Assembly: GCA_000507305.1 (NCBI GenBank)
Contig: DF239114.1
Coordinates: forward strand, 188,560 to 252,559
Length of the DNA stretch: 64,000 nt
Origin: Breviolum minutum Mf 1.05b.01
Lineage: Eukaryota > Sar > Dinophyceae > Suessiales > Symbiodiniaceae
Reading direction: 5' to 3'
Shown: in pieces, positions 49,121 to 62,126 of the stretch
Layout of the letters: the number at the start of each line of letters is the position of its first letter
How positions within the stretch are numbered: the stretch's first letter is position 1
Position numbers and translations under genes: made by a program
The notes under the pieces: generated by a model
Seen by the model: the letters and a program-made list of their open reading frames with translations, nothing else
Told to the model about the DNA's origin: nothing
The model's database searches: none

Positions 49121-52100
49121 TCACTCGTCATTGGGCGTGACGAGCTTCTTGATGGAGAAGGGTGCAAATTTCAAGCCTTCAGCCTGCAATGCAAGCATCG
49201 CTTCCAAAGCTCAGTACAACCACATAATTGTGGGATATTCCCAACAATCCTTGTCTTTTCAATTCGCAAGACGGCCATGAGAATCTCAGGTCAAAAATTA
49301 CCAACAATGAAAATTTCGGACAGGTTGCCATGTCAAATCTTCCTAAATCACAAATCTTCGTATACCAGCAACCCCCACAGTTTCAAAAACAAACATTTCA
49401 TCGCACTCCCCACACTATCAAAAAAACACACGGCAGTCTGGAATGGGATCTGAAGTCAAAAACTGCAAACTTAGGATTTTCGATATCATGACTTAGAGGT
49501 TACAGTTTCACTGTAAGGGTGAATAGTGATGACTAACGTGGAAGCTGAGAGAAGAGTAGTGAATCTCATATCCAAACTCACCTTGTAGAACTTGCTTTGG
49601 AACTCCACCCAATGCAAGCGCAAGGTGTGGAGGAAACACCTTGGATCAATTTAGATCAGTGGGTTGGCTGGGTGTTCATCAAACAATTTGCAAACATATC
49701 GTGTATGTATGATACATGTAGATATGGTCGTGTATACTCAACTCAAAGTTGTGAAACATATCCATTGCGACATGGAATCCATCTAGCAGGAAGTATGAAC
49801 ACCACATCTGTGATGGCTTAGATTGGGCCGTTGCGCACCCTGGCAAGGCATGTTTGGGGACAATAAGGACACTCAAACACGTGCAACTTCAAGTGCCGCC
49901 CCACCACAGTTGAAACAAACCAACGAACCAAACACCAATGCCCTAAAAATCCTGCTTTCTTATTACAAATACGTACAACTAGAGGGTCACACAAACAAAA
50001 GGTCAATGCTGTCATACATTTCGTTTCAAATACCTTTCTACCCAAAGAGTGGCTGGCTCCAAAACACCGACCCTCCCCGTTCCAAATGCACGCCCAAGGT
50101 GCTCTAAAACGTCCATACCCAACAAGACAGCCAAAGTGATTGCAAACCAAGCGCCAAACATCAGGTAGATGACAATACCTGGAGTTGTCAATACCATGGA
50201 TTCTACTCAGAAAAAATAAGAAGGGGAGAATGAGGTAAAATTAGATGTTCTAGCTACCATTAATTTGATGATCCAATCCCTGTACACATCACACAAGTCG
50301 CTTTTTATTGGTCCAAATATTAATCACTTGTAATGTAAAGTTGTCGGGTTCAAATGTTTCCTTCATCTCTCTCTCTCTCTCTCTCTCTCCAGGACATGTA
50401 TGCAATCCATGGCATGTATATAATCACCCATAGCTAGCATGACATATCACACTCTACCTGCACCCAGGCTTCCCAGCCACGGCGGAGTCTGAGTCCCGTA
50501 CCGTTCAATGGGAAGGACATCTCCAAACCTCAAAAATCCGGCGCTTTTTGTGTCCTAAAAATGGATGCATCTCATGAAATGAAATATGGAAAGGCAAAAA
50601 AACAACACCATTTCATTGAATAGATTTTTTCTCTTTGCTACAACATTTGATTGTAAGGTTCCATATCTCCTTTAAGTTGACAGTGTTGGCATCCATCAAC
50701 CAAACCAATCAATCAAACCTTTCATCATTTCATTCATCCACCGAAAAACACCGTTCCCAACATGGGATCCTCCCATGTTCCAAGTCACCCATGGTGATGG
50801 TCTTCTGAAAGAAGACCAAGGACAGCTGCTGATGTGCCAAAGACAAGGCCCAAATACCTTGGGCTGCAGTGTCTGCCTTCTTGGCTGTCAACAATACTGT
50901 CCGTGTAAAGCATTGTAGAACCTTGTAGAACCCGTGTTCAAAATAAACCGCTACTATGCAATTACTTCGGAATTATCTAAACACAAACTACCCTACTACC
51001 CTCAACAATGACTTTACAGACTCTAGAATGGACGCATGAATGCCAAAAGCTGGCAATCACTTGGGTGCGACAAAGAGTGAAAACTGCGCTGTTCATATCC
51101 TCTTGGTGCTTTTTTTTTGGGAGAGACATACAATGCATCCTTGATTGATTCACTCTAAAATTGTGTCACCGAGATTGATGCAATTTTGATGTGAATACCT
51201 GGTACCTGCGAATTTGTGGACATCCCAATTTGGAGAACACATCCATGTTGGCATAGCTTCAATCATTACAGTTGACAAGTCGCTTGTCCTACAGTGATCC
51301 ACTCCGCTGTAAACAGCAGGAGACATTTTTAGAAATTGAAATTAACAATTCAAAGGTAGATCATCATCGCCTATAGATGGACCCGTGCAATGCAACTAAA
51401 AGGTGTATCAAAAACAATATGTTTGTTGAGTGTTCAACTATATCCACTTCATCCAACCTACGCCATATCCATCCTCAAAACGTGAACATCTCAAGAAAAC
51501 TTGAATGCGTTTTTAAACAAATTTGTTTCAACGGAATACTGTTCTGAAGCCTCTTTGGGTGAAGGTATTTTGTTGAGCCAAGATGCGCAAATAGGAGGCA
51601 GTGTGGGACACGGTTCCCAACCTGATGATCAAAATCAACGAAAATGAAACATACATGGGATATAAAATTGATATACCTAAGGTGAAACTAGGTATTTTCC
51701 ATATCAATTTTTTTGGGTCATGACTCAAGTACATCATATTTGGATTCATCTTCGTGACCTATATATGCATATATATGCTACCCACATATCAAATTTGGAT
51801 TTATCTTCACGACCTATACTTAGATTCATCATATCCGAACAAATGCTAACCACACAAAACTCAAAGAAACTCTATCACAGCTCATCAGTTGATTTTCTTA
51901 CATCCTTCCCCCAAAGGGGCGGCCGCTATCCAACTCCAAATGCTATGAGCCAGTGATGTAGCCAACTGATAGCAGCACAAGACAAGGAGCACAAACTCGA
52001 TGGTCTCAATGATTTGATGAATGAAGACCTCTCCTTACAGCTGTACGTCTGACGGTTGGATGGTTGGCCTCCTCCTTGATTGATGCTTAAATTGTACAAA

Positions 52101-52486
52101 CAAAACACTTGGGAAGTGGAAATTGGAAACGTTAAAAACACACATTTCTGAACTATTTCTGAATTTAAGCATGCTGACGTTACATTATAATTCCAAGCTT
52201 TTCGTTCATCTTCCCAACAATCTTCTGTTTTTTCCCCAACTGTCAGCAAATCATGAAGCTTGGGTGTTCGGAATTTGCCTTCAACATTCCAAGCGAAGAC
52301 CTAAAGCATTCTCCCAGCCAATTTTGGAGGTTCCATGATCCACCACCACATGATGCCAGCAATTTTTTGTTGGCCACCCAACCTAAAGTCAAGCTGCCTC
52401 CCTTACATGTAACCACTGTGTATCCCTTAAAAAGGCCACCTGTTTAGTCAAAACCCAAGGTACCAAACTCGAATTCCTCACCATGC
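49121..52486 (-). CDS. V-type H+-ATPase V0 subunit a, C-terminal half (seven exons found)
   Basis: Exons, high to low: 52464-52486 (HGEEFEF), 51991-52033 (EVFIHQIIETIEFV), 51587-51621 (LGTVSHTASYLR), about 50817-50857 (IWALSLAHQQLSL), about 50103-50205 (MFGAWFAITLAVLLGMDVL), 49582-49639 (CFLHTLRLHWVEFQSKFY), and 49121-49183 (AEGLKFAPFSIKKLVTPNDE, then TGA). These match in order the family's C-terminal signatures: [36 protein letters not shown], and FLHALRLHWVEFQNKFY..G. Reading phase is continuous across the first three junctions and the last two. Subunit a is the stator/half-channel of the V0 sector that acidifies endomembrane compartments. Three introns use GC donors. Exons for the N-terminal cytosolic domain and the first membrane helices (about two thirds of the protein) should lie above 52.5 kb but were not recognised. 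Confidence 0.93.
50370..50392. repeat. (CT)n dinucleotide array in a V-ATPase intron
   Basis: About eleven CT units between two recognised V-ATPase exons. It could act as an intronic polypyrimidine tract on the plus strand only, so it is probably neutral. Confidence 0.85.
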
Positions 52487-53372
52487 CTTGGAGATTGGAT
52501 GGAGGATCGTTATTGGAACAACAAAAACAGCTAAATATGTAGAGGTTGGGAATAAACAAGTTCACAAGTTGATAGTAGCGGATTTTCTTGTGACTTTTCT
52601 ATCAATCACAATTCATTGCTTCTGAACTATAGCTATCTTAAGTACTTGGCATTGAGTTTTTCTAAACATACGAAATTAATGAACCTTCCTAGTGATTGGC
52701 AAGTGCATACAGTCTCAAATCCAACAGTGGTTTTTGAACAAGCCACATTTCGGACCTGAAAAGTGACGATGTTGGAATCTTGGAGCACCAAACCCAAAGC
52801 TTGGAAAACCCAACGTAGGAAATCGACCGGCGATAATGATCTTCCAAACCTCCATTGTTATGTTCCATGTTAATTTTCAGGAGTGTAATGGATCCATTTT
52901 GTCACACCAATCTCTTCCTGTGGCCCACTTTTCACAGCTACCCGGTTTGAAAAAAATCCACAGCTGCCATCTTTTTTAGTCACTCTGCGAGGGGGTCGCA
53001 ACGCCCAAGCCGGCGTGGCCGCCGGGGAAGCGACGTGTCTGACGTGATCCTTTTGGAGCTTGACTTCTGCAGCTCAAACAAACGACCCCTGTACCTAGAC
53101 ACTACAACTTGGCGAGATCGGATTCCGTCCCTAAGGAAAAGTGAAGTGAAAGAACAGGAGAGCCAGGAGATTCACCAACATCCGTAAATGATAATACTAT
53201 CTAACAGGCACAATGTGTTGTATTCTGTGAAATTGTAAACAACGTACTTCTACCTTCCAAATCTATTACTCTAAAAATTCCATCTCATCTACTTTTGACC
53301 ATTTTCCCTGGACCCCCCAGCTTTTCACCGTTGACACCAAAACAGCAAGCAACCTGGTTCCCTGGCAGACCG

Positions 53373-53403
53373 TGCCAGGAGGACACATTGAGTCCTCCTG
53401 GCA
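53373..53403. repeat. Perfect 12-bp inverted repeat (hairpin)
   Basis: TGCCAGGAGGAC at 53373-53384 pairs with GTCCTCCTGGCA at 53392-53403 around a 7-nt loop. An overlapping alternative stem (CCTGGCA 53361-53367 with TGCCAGG 53373-53379) could compete with it. Confidence 0.85.
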
Positions 53404-55254
53404 GCCCAATGGTGGCCCTGGAAACCAGGAAACGTGCGTTGGTTTGGTTTTGAAGCCTCAACGATGCACGAGGTTGCCTTCAAGTTGAGGAATCTTGTGC
53501 CAACAAAAAGGTGGGAAATCTGCACAGAACATCAAAACTTGGGAACTCTTACCAATCAAAATTGATATATCTGATTATCTTCAACACTTTCTTCAAGTTG
53601 GGTTGAGTACCTGTTTTCTGAACATGGACCACAACTCTGTTTGTGACCACCAGGATGAACTGAGGAATCACTTGAAAACAAACAATTAGTAGTATATAAT
53701 CTCAATGTGGAATGGTGCCTTGGCACCTCAATCCAAATCTTGCATTCGATCCGCATGAATTGAACAGCCATGTTAAACCATGAGTTTAAACATTGAGTGC
53801 GTCAAGCACAATCATCCCCCCCCACCAAAAAAAAAGAAACATGTTTAGAAACCTTTGGCAATCTTCGAGTCAACTTTCCTGGTTTTCTCGTGTCTTCTTA
53901 ACATTCACATACCTGGCTACTGGGTCATACACCCTTGCAACTTCTTCTTGGCACCCTGGAAAAATTGGTGAGAAAATCGCCTCATTCCTGCTATTTGTCA
54001 CACCAAGTCATAATGCCCTCCTTCAACCGTGGCAATTGAACATGCATTTAAAGAGTCGGTTAACTCTTGGGCAAACCTGGTGTGTATAGTGTGAACCCAA
54101 GATCAATACCCCACTTCATTCTCATGCTTTGTAATTGGGGTCCCATTCAGAAGCTGTTTATCACTTTTCTAGGGTATCTCCGACTGAAACATTGATCTGG
54201 GGTTGACATTCAATGTAAAAAATATATAAATCTACAAGTCATCTACCATCTGTACCTTGCAAACACTCACGATCTTTGAAACAGCTACAACAATTCTACA
54301 ATGCCAGTGTTTTGGCGGTCCAGGCATCGTTGCGGACGCTACGAGTACAGCAAAAGCAATGACACTCTGGCTACAAAGGTGAAGATGTTTGGGCAAAAGA
54401 CATGACACCTATGGCACCGAATAGGGATCTATATAGGGGTGAAAAAGGTTCATAAGCTGAGAACGCTCACAACATCTGGACCACAACGGGATACAAGTCC
54501 TGAACTACTGAAAGTATGGTGAAAGGACGTGAAGGGGCCACCCAGTTTTTGAGATATGCAATGAAAGGGGAAAGTACACATCTGCAAACGTAAGGATGAA
54601 GGAAGAAAAAACATACCTCTTGTTCCCAAGGAGTACCGTACCCGTCTATTACAACAAAAAATGTAGTACATATACATTCCTACCTTCATTCAAAAAAACA
54701 CTAGCAAGTAACATCTATGAAACCCCCATCATAAGCTCCAAACCAATCCAAGACTACAAAAAACCTCCATTTTCAGGATGATTTGTTGATACATCTTGGG
54801 GAGTTCAACACCGCATTCATGAGAAACCTTTGCCAGCTCAGAGTGCAGTAAATTTCCGATCACATTTCAAGTCGCCGTCGCTTTCCGGCGGGCGAGCCAG
54901 GGCTCATTGACGCCACATGTTTGTTTAGTTTTTGTTGAGTCAATCGAAGCTCGGCCAGAGGAAAATGGGATGTTTTGTGGCTCAAATTGGTGCAAAGGTC
55001 TGTTTCACGCGGAAAAAAGCAGACATGTTAAAGACAACCTTAAGATAGAACTTTTTTCTTGAAGCAAAAGTCAAAAGTCAACATGTTCCAAGGACATCAC
55101 TGGTCAATCTAGTCTTGTAGTTCGACGGGTCAAAGCAGAAAAAAGATAACAGCATAAACGATTGTGTAGTGCAACATGATTAAGCCAAGGGATGCCTCCG
55201 AATATCCCAATCTGTTTTGAACAAATCTTGCCTACTTTGGTTTACTTGGATGTC

Positions 55255-55290
55255 GTGCACTGCACAGTGCACTGCACAGTGCACTGCAAA
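55255..55290. repeat. Tandem GTGCACTGCACA palindromic units
   Basis: Two and a half direct copies of a 12-bp unit that is itself nearly palindromic, so the segment can fold in several registers. Confidence 0.9.
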
Positions 55291-58044
55291 TGCACTTGCA
55301 AGTTTGAGCCACTATGTTAAATGATGCACCGATGCACAAAGACCCAGAAGCACATCTTTCAAAAGCCAACCAGAAACACATACAACTAAACGATATTTCA
55401 GATCTACTTTGACTTTTCGAAAGTACGGATGCAAAAAGATATCTTAGAACTGAAAAACCTGCTCCAAGTTGTTCTTCATAGATCTCTGATCGCATCACTG
55501 GTGGTACATATCTATACGCAGCGCATAAGCGCTTTCCCGCATTCCTCCAAGATGCCACTCGATCATATGGGTGGAATGTGTGCGGATCATTGGAACACCA
55601 AAAAATCAACGAACACCCAAACACCCCAAAGGTACCCCCCAAGTGCCATAAAGTCCTATACACATCATTGAGCCTTGCGAATTGGGTCAAAAAAAAGCAC
55701 TGACACAAAGCCAGCACCCTGAAGTGGTAACGTCTTGAGGTGTTTAGGGTGAATATCTGACTCAAAATTTGCCCCCCCCCCCCCAAAAAAAAAAAAACAA
55801 CATCAAGGTCCTATGCACGAGCATGTGTATCTACTCTACCGGTCGTGGATTTTTTAGCAATCAAAACCCGCCATTAAATATCAGCATGCTTGTATATGCT
55901 CAGTGTGTTTTCTGTTTGGCCCTTTTTCTGGGAGTAAATCAGGGAATGTCAAATCCCATCAAACAAACATCATGGAAGATGTATTTGATCATTCCTGGAA
56001 CAAAAGGTAGTGCTCAAAACTAACACTGTCTCGAGATTCAATGTCAAATCCGAACAACAAAAAACTGAACACAATGAAGTTTAGAGGGCTTCCCTCCAAA
56101 GTGAAAACCTACAAGTCATCACAAAATTATCAAAATCAGATTGGTAACCTGGACTTTCATTAAAACTCTCCATATTTCCAAGTTGTCTGATATTTTGGCG
56201 CATTTCTTGTTCTTCCCTTCCCCTCTGCTTGAGTCCAAAAACCCTGCAAAAGGTGGAGGGAACACGACACTTGATCAAGTGGTTGGAGGCGTGGAATCGA
56301 AAATGCCAATGAAATCCATGCTATGAAGCCATCCAGATGGCGACTTCTGAAGGGTCACCAGGTCTGTAAGAGAGATTCTTTTTGCCGATTCAGATGCAGA
56401 AACAACGTCTTCCCAAACTCGGGATATTGAAAGTTGATATGACCAAGAAACCCAAGTACAAAAAGGCAAATGCCTAACCATCGCCTGGACTTTTTATCCA
56501 TGGAATTATTCAATTGCCTTCAATTAATGAATATACATGTTCAAATAAACACAGTTAATACAGTTGTTGTATATACACATGTGTGTTTGTGTGCGTGCAT
56601 AGGTTGCACGTGCCATGTGCCAAACATGTTCTGTTGCTGTGCCCCTCGGTACCTGGTTGACCCCGGGGCCATCATTCGAGGGCTGGAACCCTGACCCGAA
56701 GCTGCACTCTCAAGACCAGGACAACTTGTGTCTTTTCAAATGTAGCATGCCTATGTAAACAAATCAAATATGAACAGAAAATAACAGAATGTGCAAACTA
56801 CATGCGAATATATGACTAGCATGTGCCTGTGTAGACCAAATGTGTATTAATGTTAGTACTAACCCTGAACCTGATCATCCCCAACTATGCTCCCAGCGAC
56901 TTATAGAAACAATTGTTTGTTACATTCCTCACACAAAAATGGACAATTAAGAACACATCTTCTCATTTGAAACACCATCCCCAGTGAAATCAACTAAGCC
57001 TCACAGCATTTTCTTGACTATAGCTTCCTCTGCAAACCATCAAAAAATGTGGAAAACGACCAGAAAATTCTCTGGGAATGTCGTTTGGCATAGAACCTAC
57101 CTCCAAATCACAAATCCTTACAAGACACTGCTGATGCTAAGAGGAAAGGATGAGAAACGAAGAAACATCTTCAAGGCCAGTAGTTTTGAGAACAACCTAT
57201 AGATGCTGCACGCTTGGCAGCCAGTGGACGCAATTGATGTCGTTGACAGGATTCGTCCTGAATGTACATAGATCTGGGACCTAGAAATGTCATCAAGCTG
57301 ACACTCCAATCATTCAACAACTTCAACAAGAACACTCAGTTAGTGGATGTTAATGGTAATCATCCTCGTACTGGCAGCTTCAGGTGGCTTTCCAGCCACA
57401 CCCACTGTCCGAACTGCGCATGGCGTAGCGAAAAAGCCACGCATTCAAGGCACCAGTATGCACAGGTTGTTGGAATGTGAGGAGCTCAAAGGTTTTGTGT
57501 TGGACAAATAGCTCAAATCCTCAAGAATGCAAACTATGTTCATATGTCCATACCATGTATATATATATATCCATAATGAAAACAAATCTACAATCATCTG
57601 AAATAAGTTGAGATTTATAAATCATAAAATATATTCAACATTCTGTATATGAATAAAATTACACAGAGAGAGAGAGCATGATCTTGAGTTAGTAAACTAG
57701 CAGTCATATCTTTGTTTTGCCGTTGGTAGGTTGGGCCTTGTGATCTCCCATGCCACCCCGATGTGGGAGTCGAACATCTACATACAGTCCATATCCATAC
57801 CTTTCTTTACCATCCTTGGACGTGCACCAAAGCCAGGGATGGAACTCTCAAATATGTTGGATTTACATGTTTACCATGAAACACTGGTCCTTCTGGTAAA
57901 ACACACAAGCTTGATTAACTAATTTACATATTAACATCAACATGTTCTAAGTGAAATCCAATCCTGGAAACCAAAAGTTAAAAATCAACAAAAAAAACAA
58001 GCAAACATAGCCCTCACATCCAACTTCCCCCCCAACCAACGTCT

Positions 58045-58226
58045 TCACTGATGTGGTAGCACCACATTGGTTCCCGTGGGGCTTGTTCCGGGGCTCACGC
58101 CTGCCGTGCTGCCACTGGGGCTCAAGGGCGGTCCCTTCACCATCCCAGCAGCCAAGGGAGCGGTGAAAGTTTCACGAGGGCCCGAGCCAAGCGCTTTCCT
58201 AAGGCGTGGCACTTTGAGGGGATGGA
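58045..58226 (-). CDS. Candidate terminal exon, unknown gene
   Basis: After the acceptor CCTCAAAG the minus frame reads PRLRKALGSGPRETFTAPLA, then a Pro/Ser/Thr/Gly-rich tail ending GTNVVLPHQ and TGA at 58045-58047. Codon third positions are G/C-rich. The plus strand is open too. Possible upstream exons at 58.5-59.5 kb are open on both strands and were not assigned. Confidence 0.4.
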
Positions 58227-59981
58227 GGAGGGAAACCCTGCTTATGATTCTTGAGGAGTTTTGAGACACACCTGTCTCAAGGGTGAGAAGCGAAATTTCA
58301 AGAAGCAATGTGCTGTGAATCTTCAAACATGTGATGGGCAGTATGCTTATAATATGCCTGTATTGTATGCTTACTATATTACATAACATATTTGTGGATT
58401 GGTTAATTGCTCCTAAAGGCGCCGTCGTAACACCAAGGCATCGTTTTGGATCCATGTCATGCCATCAGCATTGAACAAGAGTATCTATCTACCCTCTGCA
58501 GTGATGATGACCCCTGGATTTTTCCAAAGGCTTTGCGGCCCACTCCACGTATAGGAATCGTTCAAGCATATATATGTTAAAATGCAGGTACCAGCATGGC
58601 ATGCGAACAAATCACTTCATCCCAAGAAGCATACGCACACAGTGGTCATATACATTGGCATTGGTACACGTCACTATTCTGTCAGGCAATAAGACCCCAG
58701 GACCTACCGAATTGCAAGTGACCTCTCAATGGAACTCCACAAAAAACACTGCCAAGGTGCTCTTCATTCTCGCGTTGCTGACGGCGCTTTTGGTAACGAG
58801 CATGATGTCCTCGGCGTTCGTGGTTCTTCTTCCACGTCACTTTGCCTCGCCATGCGGAGCAAGCTTTTAGTAGTTCCAACGAACGAAAACAATGAGGAAC
58901 TCCCTGCAACTTAGGACAACCAAAAATCCTGCCATGAAAAAACATGCATGTACTATAGTTATTTGATGTTATCTGCTGCTCTACCAAATGCAGCTCTCTC
59001 TCAAACATTGGACCCTAAGTTAAGGCCTTGCAACTTCCAAAAACTCACGCACCTCGCGACTGTTCGTCTTTCCCATCCGATGAGCTCTGCCACATGCCAT
59101 CCTACCATCAGAGCACGGTGCGAGAACGGTCCGATCAGGGTTGAGTACTGAAGTACAGTTTCTGCGAAACAAAGCACGAAAGACTGCAATCATCCCCTTT
59201 AAGTTATAGTAAAGTAATTGCTTGGGGCGTTTCATGACACGTATCTTCTGCCACTGCAACATGTTTCAACTCATTTATTGATATCTTAAACTAATAGCTG
59301 GGTGTTTTGAAAGCAATAAAAAACAACTATTAATATAGAGTCGTACATTCTTGGCAAAAGGCACTCGAGTCATCAAGTTTTGGGTGATGCAGCTGAAAGG
59401 AATGCCATATCCTTAGCCTCCTCTATAGCAGACACCATCAGCTACCCGCCCTCCCAGACCTTGAAGAAGCCTTCGGACGATCGATCTACCACGGCCGTTG
59501 CCCATTCCTCATCAGCGGAGCGCTTGTTGTGTCACCATATGCCACGATACCTACACCCCTTGAGTTGCCTTGCAAGAGATTCCTGGCTTGGAATAATATC
59601 TATTATATAAACACAGGTCATTGTTTCAGTTGTTTTCTTTGACCTGAAGTAATTCCAAGAATCCAACTTACCAAAGTAATAAGCAAACAAAGAAAAAACC
59701 GTTCCCGATGATTGACACAATCTTAGACTGAAGGTTGCGCCAAAAGAATTCCAAGAAATCGACTTTGCACAACCAAGACAACAAAAAACAATGACAATCA
59801 ACATGGTGCTAAAAGAACATACAATCGTTTCCTTTAAGGACAAGGCCTATAAATCCCACCCCGCATGTTAATGTTCTCAACATGTCTGAAAAAAATGAGT
59901 GCTTCATGTGGAAAATCTAAAAACTTCGTATCATTTCGTTTGAGTCATTAATTAAAAAATCAATCAATTATCACCAACAAT

Positions 59982-60086
59982 TACCCTCCGGTAAACTAAC
60001 ATAGCAATGGGAAATCCACCATTTGAAGATGTATCTCCTACAAAAAATGGTGGTTTTCCATTGCTATGTTAGTTTACCAAAGGGTA
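59982..60086. repeat. Long hairpin with about 43-nt arms
   Basis: Left arm 59982-60024 and right arm 60045-60086 are reverse complements apart from a few mismatches and a single-base indel; the loop is 20 nt. The core 35 bp (from GGTAAACTAACATAGCAATG) pairs almost perfectly. It starts 27 nt beyond the predicted stop codon at 60113, so it would lie in the 3' UTR of that gene. Confidence 0.9.
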
Positions 60087-60112
60087 CCAACCATCCACAC
60101 CAAAAGCCACAC

Positions 60113-62087
60113 TTAATTGTCCCCCCGAGGTACAGGCAACTCCTCATCCACAGGCTCGACACTGTCGCTGAAGTCCTGGCAGGTTATAGCTATACTGATG
60201 TTTGGTGAAGACAATTTGGCAGCTTCCTGCAGTTATGTGGGACTCTGGGTCATATAAAATATGTTTATAAATATATATATATGTGTAAATGTGCATAAAT
60301 CCCCTCATGAAAGAAAGGGTTGATAGTCTGGGAAGCTTCTGACTTGGTGTTTTTTTTATACGAGTACGGTATATGTAGCATCCTGCCCAGCAAAAACATA
60401 CAAATTGATATTATATATATATACATCATTTGCACATGTGTAAATGTGCAATATATATATATATATATGCAAAACTAATGATATATAGTGAACGATGGCC
60501 TGGAATAATTTCAGACCCAGGATGTGGCAAGTGAAGCTTGGGGATCCTGGATGCTCTACAAATCATCTTTGAGGATAAGACAATCGGCTACTTAATCAAA
60601 GCCTGGCCATCCCCCAAAAACAATTTGCTACAAAAATCACCTGGCCAATCATCTTCCCAAATCCCCAACACCTTCCCCTCACACTACACCACCCCGAAAT
60701 GGTCCCCACGAATTAACAACCAACTGGGTCCGGAAAGGTCTCACGTGGGGTAGCATTCAGCTCAGCCAGGACCTTGCCTAGGATCCTCATCAGCGAGCAG
60801 GGCGGACCCATGTTGTTTTGTTGAATCTTTTCCGGTGGAAGAAACTGAATTGATCAAAAATGAATTATACAAACAGCTTTGATGATCTTGTGATCTTTGC
60901 CAAAAACAAACAAAGGTCATATCAATATCATATCCCAAATGTAAAGATAGATATATGCGGATACCTTGGTTTGTTTCCTCTGAGATAAGTGTATCCATCC
61001 ATCTCATCGCCTCGAAGACGCTTTGGAGCTCAACTTGGAAGAATTCCACCTTCGAAGGGAAAACAGGTGGCTTGCAACGACATCCGAAAATTAACAGTTC
61101 GCCCCTGCAAATAGGCCATCCCAAAAGGAAACTTGTCTTCCAACCATCCATTTTCAGGGGCAAGCTGTTAGTTTCAGGGAGAGTACTTTTTATTCGTGGG
61201 TTCGGGGGATCAAAGAAAATGCATCTTCGCTGAGATTCGTGGAGATTCATCCAAACTTGCCACCCTCTGATGCTATTTCTCGCACCTTTCTCTTGAGGAG
61301 AAAAACCATATAGAACTACAGCAAACCAAAATACACATAAAGAAATTCTTTCAGGTCTCTTGCATTTCTAAGGATTGGTTGAGCCACCTATGAATTCATA
61401 ATGCAGGTCAAAAAAATTGACATCTTCGACAATAAGTACGAGATGAGCAAATGGAATATGAACAGAATCTGAAAATCAATGAGAACTTCCAAACGTTTCC
61501 AAACGCAGTCAGGCTACATGCTTTGCTCTGTAAGCGTCATGCGACCCAACCGATCCGTTGGAGATCGTCGCAAAGCCCGTCGCACTCGAAACGAGACACT
61601 GTTTTTATTGGAGCCACACAGCCAGCGGCGGAGAATCTTCAGGCGTGTTTGTGAAGCGAAGAGAGATGTGTGAGGTGGTCAAAGTGGCCATCCGGGAATA
61701 AGTTAGAGATTTAGAGTATATTATATATATCATATAATATCATATATAGGCCTAGGTATATCCTATCGATCATATTGATCACTTCTTTCCAAGCTTAAAA
61801 TCCCAAACAGTGATTCCAGTCAGCCACCAGTTGACAGCACTATGATAATAGATCGGACACGTTGCTGTTCAGTCATAGGACATTTGGTGCTATTCCTACC
61901 ACCGCCACCCAAAAGCCGTCGCTTCACGTTGGATTCATCAAAACCTACCTACACATTGGAATGTGGGCACTAGTCATCTCCATTTTCACCGACTAAATTA
62001 TAGCCAAGATGCCCATGGTTGTTGGATGCTTCCTCCTCAATTGCTACGAAATGACCATCGCGCGCCTTGCCGCGGATAGAGGAAGTC

Positions 62088-62126
<39 letters not shown>

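Larger units (their letters stand above)
52487..58044. other. Presumed 5' half of the V-ATPase gene plus unassigned DNA
   Basis: The missing N-terminal V-ATPase exons must lie here or further up, but I found none that match the family. Weak minus-strand exon candidates: about 56290-56425 (RVWEDVVSASESAKRISLTD), 57198-57258 (ESCQRHQLRPLAAKRAAS), about 54310-54380, and a plus candidate at 57380-57510 ending in TAG. Repeats at 53373-53403 and 55255-55290 are listed separately. Poly-C/poly-A runs occur at about 55771-55797. Confidence 0.35.

Noticed and set aside
55232-55786. 184-codon minus-strand frame
   Set aside because: It starts in a poly-G/poly-C run and ends in the GTGCACTGCACA repeats (ALCSALCSA tail). 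The middle does not match the V-ATPase N-terminus expected nearby, and there is no clear coding bias.
59001-59262. Helicase motif VI-like GRAHRMGKT on the minus strand near 59.1 kb
   Set aside because: It superficially resembles the SNF2 motif, but no other helicase motif is found around it, the plus strand is equally open, and the splice borders are weak.
59380-59610. Minus-strand exon (DEEWATAVVDRSSEGFFKVW) with in-frame TGA and TAG
   Set aside because: I first considered a decayed or recoded exon, but the plus strand over the same bases is open without any stop, so the minus reading is probably a shadow.
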